A DNA stretch of 42,999 nucleotides from Microvirga sesbaniae. Lineage in GTDB: Bacteria; Pseudomonadota; Alphaproteobacteria; Rhizobiales; Beijerinckiaceae. Every line of letters starts with the position of its first letter. Position 1 is the stretch's first letter. The stretch is from contig NZ_JAMXFJ010000034.1 in the NCBI RefSeq assembly GCF_025460805.1, positions 1-42,999 of the forward strand, written 5' to 3'. Shown one piece after another: positions 8,609 through 15,896 of this stretch. The notes below the pieces were generated by a model, which saw nothing but the letters and a program-made list of their open reading frames with translations, had not been told where the DNA came from and made no database searches. Both the position numbers and the translations under genes were made by a program.

Positions 8609-9664
8609 ATGAACAAGCGGATGGACGCCATACGGTCTCTGATTGCTAATCCTCAACCCGACCCGTTGTCAGCTGACAACAAGCCGGCACCCCTGCCCCG
8701 TGTGTCCTCGGGCTCCGTCCGTTCCATGAAGGACTCATTTTCCGGCGTCGAGCGGGAGAACGAGGAACTCCGCGAAAAGCTCGCGGCGGCCGTCGTTGTC
8801 CTGGATATCGATCCCAGCCTCATTGACCCCTCGCCCATTGCTGACCGCTTCCGTGAACAGGAAGACGCCGGCTTCGAGGCTTTGAAGGAGTCAATCAAGG
8901 CCCGAGGTCAAGAAGTCCCCGTCCTGCTCCGCGCTCATCCGTCGGAAGCTGGCCGTTATCAAAGCGCATACGGCCACAGACGCATCCGGGCCGCCCGTGA
9001 ACTTGGCGTGTCTGTTCGGGCCGTCGTTCGAGCGCTGTCCGATGAGGACCTGGTAATTGCTCAGGGTGTTGAGAACTCCGCTCGTCAGGATCTGAGCTTC
9101 ATTGAGCGAGCTGTGTTTGCCGCTCGCCTTGAGGATGCGGGGCACGAAAGGTCCGTGGTGCAAGACGCCCTATCGGTCGACAAGGCCGAGGCATCCAAGC
9201 TCATTTCAGTGGCCAAGGCGATCCCGGCCGACATCATCGAGGCTGTTGGACGAGCGCCAAAGATTGGCCGGCCCCGATGGCAGGCATTGGCTGACGCGCT
9301 GAAGGCCCACCGCGGCGCGGCGAAGGCGATAAGGGCTGTCATCAGCAAACCCGACTTCGTGGGGCGAGATTCGGACGCGCGGTTCCTCAAGCTGCTGTCA
9401 GCGGCGACCCAAGCGCCTGACGAGCCACAGAATGGCAAGTCCGAGGCCCGGACGGTTGTTGCAGCTACCGGCCAGAAGATTGCGCGGGTGAAGAACTCGG
9501 GGCGAGATTTGAAGATTTCGTTCGATCAGGGACTGGATGCGGCTTTCGCATCGTTCCTGGTAGAGCAGATCCCATCCTTGTTCGCGACCTATGTGGAAGC
9601 GAACGGGAAGGGTGAAGCCGGTGAGGGTGATGCTCTCGCCAATCAGCAACGTGAGCAGGAGTAG
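8609..9664 (+). CDS. repB: RepB, partition protein binding parS (ParB-like)
   Basis: A 351-aa ParB-family protein of the repABC type. The ParB/sulfiredoxin-like domain includes VPVLLRAHPSEAGRYQSAYGHRRIRAARELG, split here as GRYQSAYGHRRIRAA plus flanks. It continues to VENSARQDLSFIERA and then an HTH (VVQDALSVDKAEASKLI). A GTG at 8603 would overlap the repA stop by 4 bp; ATG 8609 has GGGGG 8 bp upstream. A second parS palindrome lies inside the coding sequence near codons 20-24, and RepB binding there could feed back on its own operon. Confidence 0.95.
   Translation: MNKRMDAIRSLIANPQPDPLSADNKPAPLPRVSSGSVRSMKDSFSGVERENEELREKLAAAVVVLDIDPSLIDPSPIADRFREQEDAGFEALKESIKARGQEVPVLLRAHPSEAGRYQSAYGHRRIRAARELGVSVRAVVRALSDEDLVIAQGVENSARQDLSFIERAVFAARLEDAGHERSVVQDALSVDKAEASKLISVAKAIPADIIEAVGRAPKIGRPRWQALADALKAHRGAAKAIRAVISKPDFVGRDSDARFLKLLSAATQAPDEPQNGKSEARTVVAATGQKIARVKNSGRDLKISFDQGLDAAFASFLVEQIPSLFATYVEANGKGEAGEGDALANQQREQE
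8665..8680. promoter_or_regulatory. parS: Second parS site, inside the repB coding sequence
   Basis: An exact copy of the 16-bp palindrome at 7250-7265, lying 57 bp inside repB and encoding the residues around LSADN. RepB could load here and spread over its own gene. Confidence 0.9.
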
Positions 9665-9671
9665 CGCGGCA

Positions 9672-9726
9672 AAAGAAAAAGGCCCCCGGAACAACGTCAC
9701 GGAAGCCTCTCTCTGTAGTCTGGACA
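9672..9726 (-). ncRNA. Counter-transcribed antisense RNA (ctRNA) of the repB-repC intergenic region
   Basis: In repABC plasmids a short RNA antisense to the repB-repC gap controls repC expression and incompatibility. On the reverse strand here, a -35 TTGACT (9756-9761) and a -10 GATTCT (9733-9738) are 17 bp apart. About 25 bases after the predicted start a hairpin begins (AGGCTTCCG paired with CGGGGGCCT), followed directly by TTTTTCTTTT, a rho-independent terminator ending near 9672. The predicted length is about 55 nt. Confidence 0.87.
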
Positions 9727-9818
9727 ACTCAGAGAATCCCACTTCCGCAAAACTCAGTCAAGAGTCTTAGCGTCGTTTTGGCGAGCGGATTTCCTTTGCC
9801 CTGAACAAGGCAAAGAAC

Positions 9819-11045
9819 ATGGATCATATCTCATCGACGCCCTTCGGGCGGCCGCTCTCGCTCACCATGGTGGCTGCGAGGGTGAAGGCGGAGCATTGCC
9901 CAGCCGAGACCATCGCCGAGAAATGGAAGGTGCTCGACAACTTGCGGGAGGCCAAGCAGGTCCTCGGAGTGTCGGATCGGGCGCTCAGCGTCCTCAACGC
10001 GCTTTTGACATTCCATCAGGACACGACGCTGGCGCTTGGCGGGGATCTCATCGTCTATCCGTCAAATCGGTCTCTGCTGCTGCGGGCGAACGGCATGGCG
10101 CCGGCAACGCTCCGGAGGAACCTGGCGGCGCTTGTCCACGTGGGGCTGGTAATCCGCAGGGACAGCCCGAACGGCAAGCGGTACGCTCGTAAAGGGGAGG
10201 GCGGCCAGATCGAACAGGCGTTCGGGTTCGACCTGAGCCCGCTCGTCGCTCGTGCGGCCGAGTTCGAGAAGCTTGCCGGGGAAGCTCGAGCCGCGGCGAA
10301 GGCTCGGTACCTGCTGCGGGAGGAAATCAGCCTCCTGCGCCGCGACATCTCGCAGACGATCCTCATGAGCCTCGACGAGGGGCTTCCTGGTCCTTGGCGC
10401 TCCCTAGCGGATCGGTTCAAGGCTCTCGGCGGTATGCCGGCACGGAACGCTGACGTCCTGCTCCTCGAGGGACTGGCGAAGGATCTGCGGGCGCTGTGGC
10501 GGGATGTGGACAAGTGCCTGACAGATCATCTGAAACAGGAGAATATGAGCACCAATGAGTCTCATACTGAGCGCCACCATCAGAATTCAAACTCAAACCC
10601 CTCAAATGATTCTGAACGCGGCTATCGAGTAGAGGAAGAAGGGACCGGCACACCTGATCCTGAAGCCTTGAGGCAGCCGGTGAGGGCATTCTCGTTAGGT
10701 GTCGTGCTCCAGGCATGCCCGGACATCGCCATGTACACGAGGGGCGGGGAGGGAATTGCAACTTGGCGAGCTCTCTCTGAAGCGGCAGCCGTTGTTCGGC
10801 CGATCCTTGGCATCAGTCCCAGCGCGTGGGCTGAGGCCTGCGAAACTATGGGGCATGACAATGCGGCTGTCACTGTTGCCGCCATTCTTCAGAGGGCAGA
10901 AGCTATCAGGAGCCCCGGGGCGTATCTTCGCAACCTGACGCAGCGGGCAAAGGAAGGAAAGTTCTCGCTCGGACCTGTTATCATGGCTCTGCTGCGAGTG
11001 AACACCAGTCATGAGACGAAACTCAAACCACAAACAGGGGCATGA
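9819..11045 (+). CDS. repC: RepC, replication initiator of the repABC plasmid
   Basis: A 408-aa initiator. The start MDHISSTPFGRPLSL is typical of RepC. The DNA-binding N-terminal region follows (VLGVSDRALSVLNALL, VYPSNRSLLLRANGMAPATL, ALVHVGLVIRRDSPNGKRYA), and the C-terminal domain contains ARGGEGIATW-like and SPGAYLRNLTQRA sequence. RepC initiates replication from an origin inside its own gene. Translation is limited by the antisense RNA just upstream. Its stop overlaps the next gene by 4 bp. Confidence 0.95.
   Translation: MDHISSTPFGRPLSLTMVAARVKAEHCPAETIAEKWKVLDNLREAKQVLGVSDRALSVLNALLTFHQDTTLALGGDLIVYPSNRSLLLRANGMAPATLRRNLAALVHVGLVIRRDSPNGKRYARKGEGGQIEQAFGFDLSPLVARAAEFEKLAGEARAAAKARYLLREEISLLRRDISQTILMSLDEGLPGPWRSLADRFKALGGMPARNADVLLLEGLAKDLRALWRDVDKCLTDHLKQENMSTNESHTERHHQNSNSNPSNDSERGYRVEEEGTGTPDPEALRQPVRAFSLGVVLQACPDIAMYTRGGEGIATWRALSEAAAVVRPILGISPSAWAEACETMGHDNAAVTVAAILQRAEAIRSPGAYLRNLTQRAKEGKFSLGPVIMALLRVNTSHETKLKPQTGA
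10541..10625. other. Candidate oriV, AT-richer stretch inside repC
   Basis: In characterised repABC plasmids the origin is an AT-rich region within repC. The stretch from about 10541 to 10625 is clearly richer in A and T than the GC-rich sequence on either side and encodes a low-complexity Asn/Ser/His linker. No iterons are evident. Assignment is by position and composition only. Confidence 0.5.
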
Positions 11046-11737
11046 AGATGCGGTTCATCACATGGAACGTGTGTGATGGGTTCGAGCGAAAGTTTGGTCA
11101 CCTAGAGAGGCTAAAACCCGATATCGCAGTGCTACAGGAGGTCCGACCTGAGTGCATAGCTTATGCCGGCCTCACCGAACGCGCTGTATGGGTAGGCGAT
11201 ATGGGCCAGAAGGGACTGGCAGCAGTCGCCTATGGTGATTGGACGCTTACACCAGCGTCCTTTACAATCTCGGAGCGCTGGTTCATCCCGCTCATTGCTC
11301 AGAACGGTGCAACCAAAATCCACATAGTTGCCGTATGGGTTGACTCCGCTCAAGAGTGCGGACCTCCCACACTTCGGGCTCTGGAGCAGCTCAGAGACTT
11401 CATTGCAGCAGCTCCTACCATCATCGCCGGCGACTTCAATCACTGTATCGCAATGGATAAGCGCAAGGGCCCTGGGCGGCGGTTCTCTGAGGTCCTGGCT
11501 TTGCTTAAGTCCTACGGCCTGGAGAGTGCTTGGCATTCATTTTATGGGGAAGAGCAGGGGGCGGAGACCGCAGCGACACTCTACTGGAGATGGAACGCAG
11601 AGCACCCCTTCCATATCGATTTCGTGTTCTATCCTGAGCGTCTACAGGTCGAGAATGTCTCGATAGGCTCCTTTGAGAAATTCGTTCCGACGCGGATCAG
11701 CGACCACGTTCCCGTCGCCGTCGACTTCGCTCTCTAA
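11042..11737 (+). CDS. Endonuclease/exonuclease/phosphatase (EEP) family protein
   Basis: A 231-aa protein of the EEP superfamily, Mg-dependent phosphodiester hydrolases. The motifs appear in order: FITWNV (Asn), VLQEVRP (Glu, metal ligand), IAGDFNH (Asp and Asn) and ISDHVPV (catalytic His). The length matches single-domain family members, and no signal peptide is seen, so it is probably cytoplasmic. It overlaps the repC stop by 4 bp (ATGA), so it is co-translated with the replication operon. The substrate is unknown; a DNA-processing role is inference. ATG 11048 is an alternative start. Confidence 0.85.
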   Translation: MKMRFITWNVCDGFERKFGHLERLKPDIAVLQEVRPECIAYAGLTERAVWVGDMGQKGLAAVAYGDWTLTPASFTISERWFIPLIAQNGATKIHIVAVWVDSAQECGPPTLRALEQLRDFIAAAPTIIAGDFNHCIAMDKRKGPGRRFSEVLALLKSYGLESAWHSFYGEEQGAETAATLYWRWNAEHPFHIDFVFYPERLQVENVSIGSFEKFVPTRISDHVPVAVDFAL

Positions 11738-11812
11738 AGAATACTATCGGTCTATCACCGCGGCGCTCGTGACGAGAGACTCAGAAGAGTGGACGCAACC
11801 GGAAAGGCAATG

Positions 11813-12070
11813 ATGCCTGACGAATTCCGCTCCCCAATCAAGCATCATCTCGTGCTGCATCGGATCGACCCGGAGCAGGGGATCCGGCGTTTCTACTCGC
11901 TCATGATCGAGAGAGACTTGTTCGGCGTCGTGCGCCTGGTCTGCCATTGGGGGAGGGTAGGGACGCGAGGCCAAGAGGCTGTGACAGAGTTCACGACGGA
12001 GCAGGAAGCTGCGGAGGCTCTGGAAGCACTGGCTCGGCTAAAGCGGCGGCGCGGCTTTCTGGATCTCTAA
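11813..12070 (+). CDS. WGR-domain protein (copy 2)
   Basis: An 85-aa protein with the same layout as the gene at 6898-7146: RFYSLMIERDLFG, LVCHWGRVG and EQEAAEALEALARLKRRRGF. Here the motif keeps the Trp-Gly-Arg core. GGAAAGG lies 5 bp before ATG 11813, so I prefer that over ATG 11810 and the GTG at 11789. Possible nucleic-acid binding is inferred from the domain only. Confidence 0.85.
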   Translation: MPDEFRSPIKHHLVLHRIDPEQGIRRFYSLMIERDLFGVVRLVCHWGRVGTRGQEAVTEFTTEQEAAEALEALARLKRRRGFLDL

Positions 12071-12279
12071 AATCAGGGCATGGCATCGCGCATAAACTAC
12101 GAAACCAAATTCCGAGGAGGATTGGGCTGCGTAACTCCGATAAGGCCGTTTCTGACATCAGCCTTAAGGCCAAGATGCTTGAAAGACCCCATACACAAGG
12201 TCTTAAAATTAACATGGATCAACTTATACTTGTCAGTGGTCGCCCTGGGCTCAAGAACGACATTTCTGGAGTGACGCAG
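12071..12279. other. Intergenic region
   Basis: About 210 AT-richer bases between the second WGR gene and the helix-hairpin-helix gene. No gene is supported. The run around 12190-12240 has promoter-like AT content, but I cannot define a promoter. Confidence 0.3.
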
Positions 12280-12510
12280 ATGCCCAACCTCTTCACTGAC
12301 CGTTGGGAGGGCCCGATCACGGGTCTTCGTCTCCCCCTCGCAGTCTGGAAAGTCTTGATCAACGAAGGCATCAGAACCGTCGATCAGCTTAGTGCAGTCG
12401 CGGATCGCCTTGAACAGCTTCCGGGCATCGGACCGGCAATGGCGCGAGTGACCCGGGACGAGCTCGCCCGCGCTTCATTTCCTGAAGGAAGCCTGTCTGG
12501 CCGGGGCTGA
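12280..12510 (+). CDS. Small helix-hairpin-helix protein (RNA polymerase alpha-CTD-like)
   Basis: A 76-aa protein whose central part (LPLAVWKVLINEGIRTVDQL, then LEQLPGIGPAMARVTRDEL) matches the fold pattern of the RNA polymerase alpha C-terminal domain and other helix-hairpin-helix DNA-binding modules, with the PGIGP hairpin. GGAG lies 8 bp before ATG 12280, which decides the start; the frame is open much further upstream. The target is unknown. Confidence 0.7.
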   Translation: MPNLFTDRWEGPITGLRLPLAVWKVLINEGIRTVDQLSAVADRLEQLPGIGPAMARVTRDELARASFPEGSLSGRG

Positions 12511-12583
12511 AGCTGCGAACTTCCGGCAAATCCCTTTATCGATCGGTGAGCAAGCGGTCTCCTGGTGCATTCGTTGGCATTCC

Positions 12584-13006
12584 TCAGGCGGATAAGGGTG
12601 CGTCTCCTCCGTTTTCCGCTTCGGAGGATAGCGACAGTTCCAAGGGGAGCAGGCCTCGGGGGGAAGAGCTTACGGATCCATGACGCAGCCGGCGAACTTC
12701 TCGCGAGCGTTGCGGGAGCACTCTCCTGACAGCGTGCTGGATCAGCTTCAACTCTTCCTGGAGGAATGTCAGGCGCTGCAACAGCTCGGCATCCGCCATC
12801 GGCCGAGAGGGAGGCGCATCATCCCGGCCCAGGCGACGGATTTTCTTCAAGACGGCTGGGCCGATGGCCGGGGTGGCGAGCCAGTGAGCATCCGGGATGT
12901 CAGCCACCTCTTGCTGGCTCGGGCGACGGCCATCGAACTCGTCCAAGATTGCAGCCCTGATCCGAGACGGAAATTGTTCTAAGGGGAAAGGTTCATCCGG
13001 CGTCAT
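12584..13006 (-). CDS. Helix-hairpin-helix domain protein with coiled C-terminus
   Basis: A 140-aa protein. Residues 8-60 (FPSRIRAAILDEFDG, PSQQEVADIPDAHWLATPAI, GPAVLKKIRRLG) resemble the alpha-CTD-like hairpin domain of the gene at 12280-12510. The second half is a Leu/Glu/Arg helix followed by a low-complexity basic tail. GGAG lies 8 bp before the Met at 13006; a Met at 13093 extends the frame with a poorer ribosome-binding site. It is convergent with the neighbouring paralogue. Confidence 0.65.
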   Translation of the reverse strand: MTPDEPFPLEQFPSRIRAAILDEFDGRRPSQQEVADIPDAHWLATPAIGPAVLKKIRRLGRDDAPPSRPMADAELLQRLTFLQEELKLIQHAVRRVLPQRSREVRRLRHGSVSSSPRGLLPLELSLSSEAENGGDAPLSA

Positions 13007-13238
13007 GGGTTCTGCTCCAGGCGCAAGTGGGCCTGCGATGGCAGGTTCTAATCTTGGCACGTGCAAGGCAGGATATAGGCCGAGCTTAGGCATTCTAGCC
13101 TGACCATCCCTTTGCGTTCCTATACACCGATGGGAAACCGTCCGAAGGTGGCTGCGAATTTCGGGTAAGCCTTTTGTGGAACACGGCTAAAGCAAGGTCG
13201 TTGTTACATTGTAGGTCTGACCGATAGAGGTCAGGATC

Positions 13239-13631
13239 ATGCCCATGCATGACAAAGCGGCGGATTACCGTCGACAAGCCCAAGAGACCCGCGCCGTCGC
13301 CAAGTGGCTCTCCTTGAACGATGATCGCCAGAGGCTTCTGGACGACGCCAATCGGTTAGAAGCTCTGGCCGAGACCGAGGAGCGTCAAGGGGATAGCCTT
13401 GTCCTGACTCCTCAGTCTCACGAAGATACCCTGTTCAAGCGTGCCGAGGCGGCCATTGCGGAAGCGTCAAGACTTCGCGAGGCCCGTCGGCAGATCCAGA
13501 TGCGAACGGCTCAGCAGCTTGAACGGATGCAGCAGATCGAACGAGAGCTCGACCCCCTCTTCCTGCACCCCTATTGGGAACTTGGCATAGTGAGGGCAAT
13601 CCGGGCGCAGGCAGGAAACCAGTCTCCGTAA
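13239..13631 (+). CDS. AAEY-type small helical protein (paralogue 1)
   Basis: A 130-aa helical protein whose first 50 residues follow the pattern KAADYRRQAQETRAVAKWL, then RQRLLDDANRLEALAETEE. The same pattern occurs at 14326-14553, 41492-41701 and 41983-42198. This copy has an additional Arg/Glu-rich coiled-coil half and an aromatic tail. Short proteins of this sort are frequent in Methylobacterium and Bradyrhizobium genomes and have no known function. AGGTCAGG precedes the start. Confidence 0.75.
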   Translation: MPMHDKAADYRRQAQETRAVAKWLSLNDDRQRLLDDANRLEALAETEERQGDSLVLTPQSHEDTLFKRAEAAIAEASRLREARRQIQMRTAQQLERMQQIERELDPLFLHPYWELGIVRAIRAQAGNQSP

Positions 13632-13705
13632 TTCGCAGAAGCCCTTTAGGGAACGGTGAGCGAGCCTCTTGGCTTAATAGCCATTAGCCTAAGGTCAGCG
13701 TATCC

Positions 13706-13936
13706 ATGCCGCGTTATTACCTTCACCTTCACACCGGCCAGGACCTTGAGCTAGACCCAGAGGGCGATGACTTTCCGGATCTTGGGGCCGCCCAAGCGGA
13801 GGCTAAACGGGTGATCGGGGAACTCTGGCTCGATTGGCCTGAAGCCCGAATTGGCATGGCAATCGAGATTGTTGATGAGACTGGCCAAACCGTGCTGCGG
13901 GTTCCCTTCGCGGATGTAATCGGGCGGATGCAGTGA
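13706..13936 (+). CDS. DUF6894-family protein (copy 1)
   Basis: A 76-aa protein of the pattern PRYYLHLHTGQDLELDPEG, DLGAAQAEAKRVIGEL and EIVDETGQTVLRVPF. This is the DUF6894 signature seen in many small Hyphomicrobiales proteins. Function is unknown. It is followed by a paralogue at 14072 in the same direction. Confidence 0.82.
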   Translation: MPRYYLHLHTGQDLELDPEGDDFPDLGAAQAEAKRVIGELWLDWPEARIGMAIEIVDETGQTVLRVPFADVIGRMQ

Positions 13937-14071
13937 AGCCCGGTGGGCCAGGTGCGTTCAATAATGCCGATTGCAACACCCGGCGGTAATTCGCAGAAGG
14001 TCATTTACGGAATAACGAACAACCCGCTCCCCCACGAGTTGGTAGGCATCAATTCAACCAGGGGAAACGCC

Positions 14072-14329
14072 ATGCCGCGCTTCTATTTCGACGTGCGGGA
14101 GGGGGCGACATTCACCCCTGATGAAGAGGGCGTGGAGTGCGAGAGTTTCGACGCTGCGGAACTCTTGGCCGCCGAGGCCGCGGCTGAGATAGGCCGGGAC
14201 CGCCTGCCCAAGGGCGATGCTCGAGACGTCACGGTCGAGCTCAAGAACGAGCATCGCCAGCGGGTCCTGACGGTGACGGTGACGATGGAGATCCACCGGG
14301 TCCACCCGCAGCCGCAGCCCCCGCGATGA
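14072..14329 (+). CDS. DUF6894-family protein (copy 2)
   Basis: An 85-aa protein: PRFYFDVREGATFTPDEEG, ESFDAAELLAAEAAAEIG, then VTVELKNEHRQRVLTVTVTM and a Pro/Gln tail. It shares the DUF6894 pattern with the gene at 13706-13936. GGGG 7 bp before ATG 14072 decides the start, although the frame is open from 13943. It overlaps the next gene by 4 bp. Confidence 0.8.
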   Translation: MPRFYFDVREGATFTPDEEGVECESFDAAELLAAEAAAEIGRDRLPKGDARDVTVELKNEHRQRVLTVTVTMEIHRVHPQPQPPR

Positions 14330-14553
14330 TGTTCTCAATGTCCGAAGGATCAAGGTTCCACTCCGTGCCTCACCCCCGACCCAACAAGGCAGCCGAGTAT
14401 TGGTGGAAGGCCGCCACGCTTCTGGCTATTGCCGAGGGTGCAGCGAACCGAGAGACCAAGCTCCAACTGATCAAGGCGGCGCAACACCTTGAGGTGCTGG
14501 CGGCGGATGAGGAGCGCCTCCAAGCCAGTCCCAAGCCTCTCCTGCGGGGGTGA
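14326..14553 (+). CDS. AAEY-type small helical protein (paralogue 2)
   Basis: A 75-aa protein with NKAAEYWWKAATLLAIAEGA and LIKAAQHLEVLAADEERL, matching the pattern of three other genes on this molecule. ATG 14326 overlaps the previous stop (ATGATG), so it is translationally coupled to the DUF6894 gene; ATG 14338 is also possible. Function unknown. Confidence 0.72.
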   Translation: MMFSMSEGSRFHSVPHPRPNKAAEYWWKAATLLAIAEGAANRETKLQLIKAAQHLEVLAADEERLQASPKPLLRG

Positions 14554-14583
14554 AAGCCCGGTGCCGCATGATTGCCTAGCGAA

Positions 14584-14617
14584 GGAGAGGCCGAGAGGAA
14601 CACTTCCCGGCCTCTCC
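14584..14617. terminator. Hairpin after the small-protein operon
   Basis: GGAGAGGCCG and CGGCCTCTCC form a perfect 10-bp stem with a 14-base loop, 30 bp after the stop at 14553. There is no U-run on either strand, so it may end transcription inefficiently or act as an RNA 3' end structure. Confidence 0.5.
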
Positions 14618-14791
14618 CCGCCTGGATGAGGAGCAGTAGGGGGCTATGCTCCAGATCCAAGCCAAGAGATTATAGCCGCATCTCCAGGGACAGGTACGAT
14701 AGCCTGCGAGGTGATGGATTAGGTTTCAAACAACTCGGGCGGATGGATGATGGATGGCTTGTTGCCAACTGGTCGACTGACTAGCCCGTCC

Positions 14792-15616
14792 TCATAAGCG
14801 AGAAAGCACGTCTTCCAGTCCGGCTTTATATTTGTCCGCTAGCTTGTTCTTCCAGCCATCAGGGAGACGGAAGCTCCGATGGTCAGCGCCGACGCTCTTC
14901 TTCCGCTTCTTCGTCTTGGAATAAACCTTGAACTCGATGCGACCCTGAACTCTGGGATCGGCATAAACGATGTAGCTCTCGGTCTCTTCCATGTAGGACT
15001 TGATATTTCCATCGACCGAAAGCTTGAATCCGATCTGGGCAAGCCGACCTTCTGCTACCGCTAGAGACTCCTCATCTCGGGCTTGCTCCGAAAACCACAA
15101 CTCATTGATGAGCTTCGGAGCGCCTTGATCGACACGCCATAGGGTCTCAACCGCCCGGCGAGCTTTGGCCTCAGCTTCTTCCGCCTCCCGCTGCCTGCGC
15201 TCCTCTCTTTCGATCTGCTCGCTCTTGGACGTGTGTGCGAATTCCCAGATCACTTCCATGACCGAGCAGCCATGGCCTGTCGTGGCTCGATCAAGATGTC
15301 TCTCAAGCCCTAGTGGTATCGAGAAGCCCTCCTCATACGAAGATGATGGGCCTTCTCGGCACAGCGGGCAGTAAGCACGCTCGCCAGAATAGCGGTGCTT
15401 TGGGAGGATCTCAGCTCGGCTGATGATGTACCTCATCAGTCTGCGGCGCCAAGCCCCCAGCTCGGTCCTGGTTTTACAGGCATAGAACTCATCAATGACT
15501 TTCTGAACATCGGCCGGCATGAGGCGAATGACCGTCGAACGCGCGTCGTAGATCTCTCTCTCAAGCCTTCGTATGATTTGGTCCGATTGCCGATGGGGCG
15601 GGATCCTGGCGGACAT
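14792..15616 (-). CDS. Hypothetical protein with zinc-ribbon-like cysteines and coiled coil
   Basis: A 274-aa protein of no family I recognise. Residues 80-120 hold CPLC followed by H-x3-D, H and C (ERHLDRATTGHGC), which could bind zinc. Next comes a highly charged coiled coil (EQIEREERRQREAEEAEAKA, about 132-152). The C-terminal third is beta-rich with a basic patch (KTKKRKKS). It is divergent from the phage-type replication operon across a 280-bp regulatory gap, so it may be co-regulated with it. AGAGG precedes the start. Confidence 0.65.
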   Translation of the reverse strand: MSARIPPHRQSDQIIRRLEREIYDARSTVIRLMPADVQKVIDEFYACKTRTELGAWRRRLMRYIISRAEILPKHRYSGERAYCPLCREGPSSSYEEGFSIPLGLERHLDRATTGHGCSVMEVIWEFAHTSKSEQIEREERRQREAEEAEAKARRAVETLWRVDQGAPKLINELWFSEQARDEESLAVAEGRLAQIGFKLSVDGNIKSYMEETESYIVYADPRVQGRIEFKVYSKTKKRKKSVGADHRSFRLPDGWKNKLADKYKAGLEDVLSRL

Positions 15617-15710
15617 AGAGGCGGCCTCTTGGAACTGCCCAAATGTACAAACGCCGGCGAGCCATACAAGCCACGCTTTAGGACAGTACGCCCGATACCT
15701 CGTTTTGCAG

Positions 15711-15788
15711 TTGTAACCCGTGTAACTGCTGTAACCTCAATTAAATCAACGACTTATCAGTTACACACCCGTGTAACCCGTGTAACCG
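15711..15788. repeat. 78-bp array of 9-bp GTGTAACC iterons, copy A
   Basis: Six 9-bp units are arranged as three tandem copies (15711-15719, 15720-15728, 15729-15737; consensus GTGTAACCN), a 20-base gap, one inverted copy (15758-15766), a 4-base gap, and two tandem copies (15771-15779, 15780-15788). The same arrangement with identical spacing occurs at 33317-33394 on the reverse strand. It lies between the divergent genes at 14792-15616 and 15897-16595, which suggests an operator or replication-initiator site. Confidence 0.85.
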
Positions 15789-15846
15789 AAACTGCCGAGC
15801 ATGCTCTCATGTTGCCTCAGGGGTAGATGGAGCGCCCGGTTCGGAA

Positions 15847-15893
15847 GAAAAGTGTGGGCCTTGCCACGTTTTGAAAAGTGTGGCATATCCCAC
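15847..15893. promoter_or_regulatory. Twin operator upstream of the MerR-like regulator
   Basis: The 11-bp sequence GAAAAGTGTGG occurs exactly at 15847-15857 and 15873-15883, 26 bp apart. Each copy is followed by CCAC after 6 bases, so GTGG/CCAC forms an inverted pair in each unit. The second unit ends 3 bp before ATG 15897. This is a likely autoregulatory binding site. Confidence 0.6.
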
Positions 15894-15896
15894 GGT

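Noticed and set aside
14572..14784. A 70-codon + strand frame after the AAEY paralogue at 14326
   Set aside because: It begins inside the hairpin region, is rich in Arg/Ser without pattern, and lacks a ribosome-binding site.
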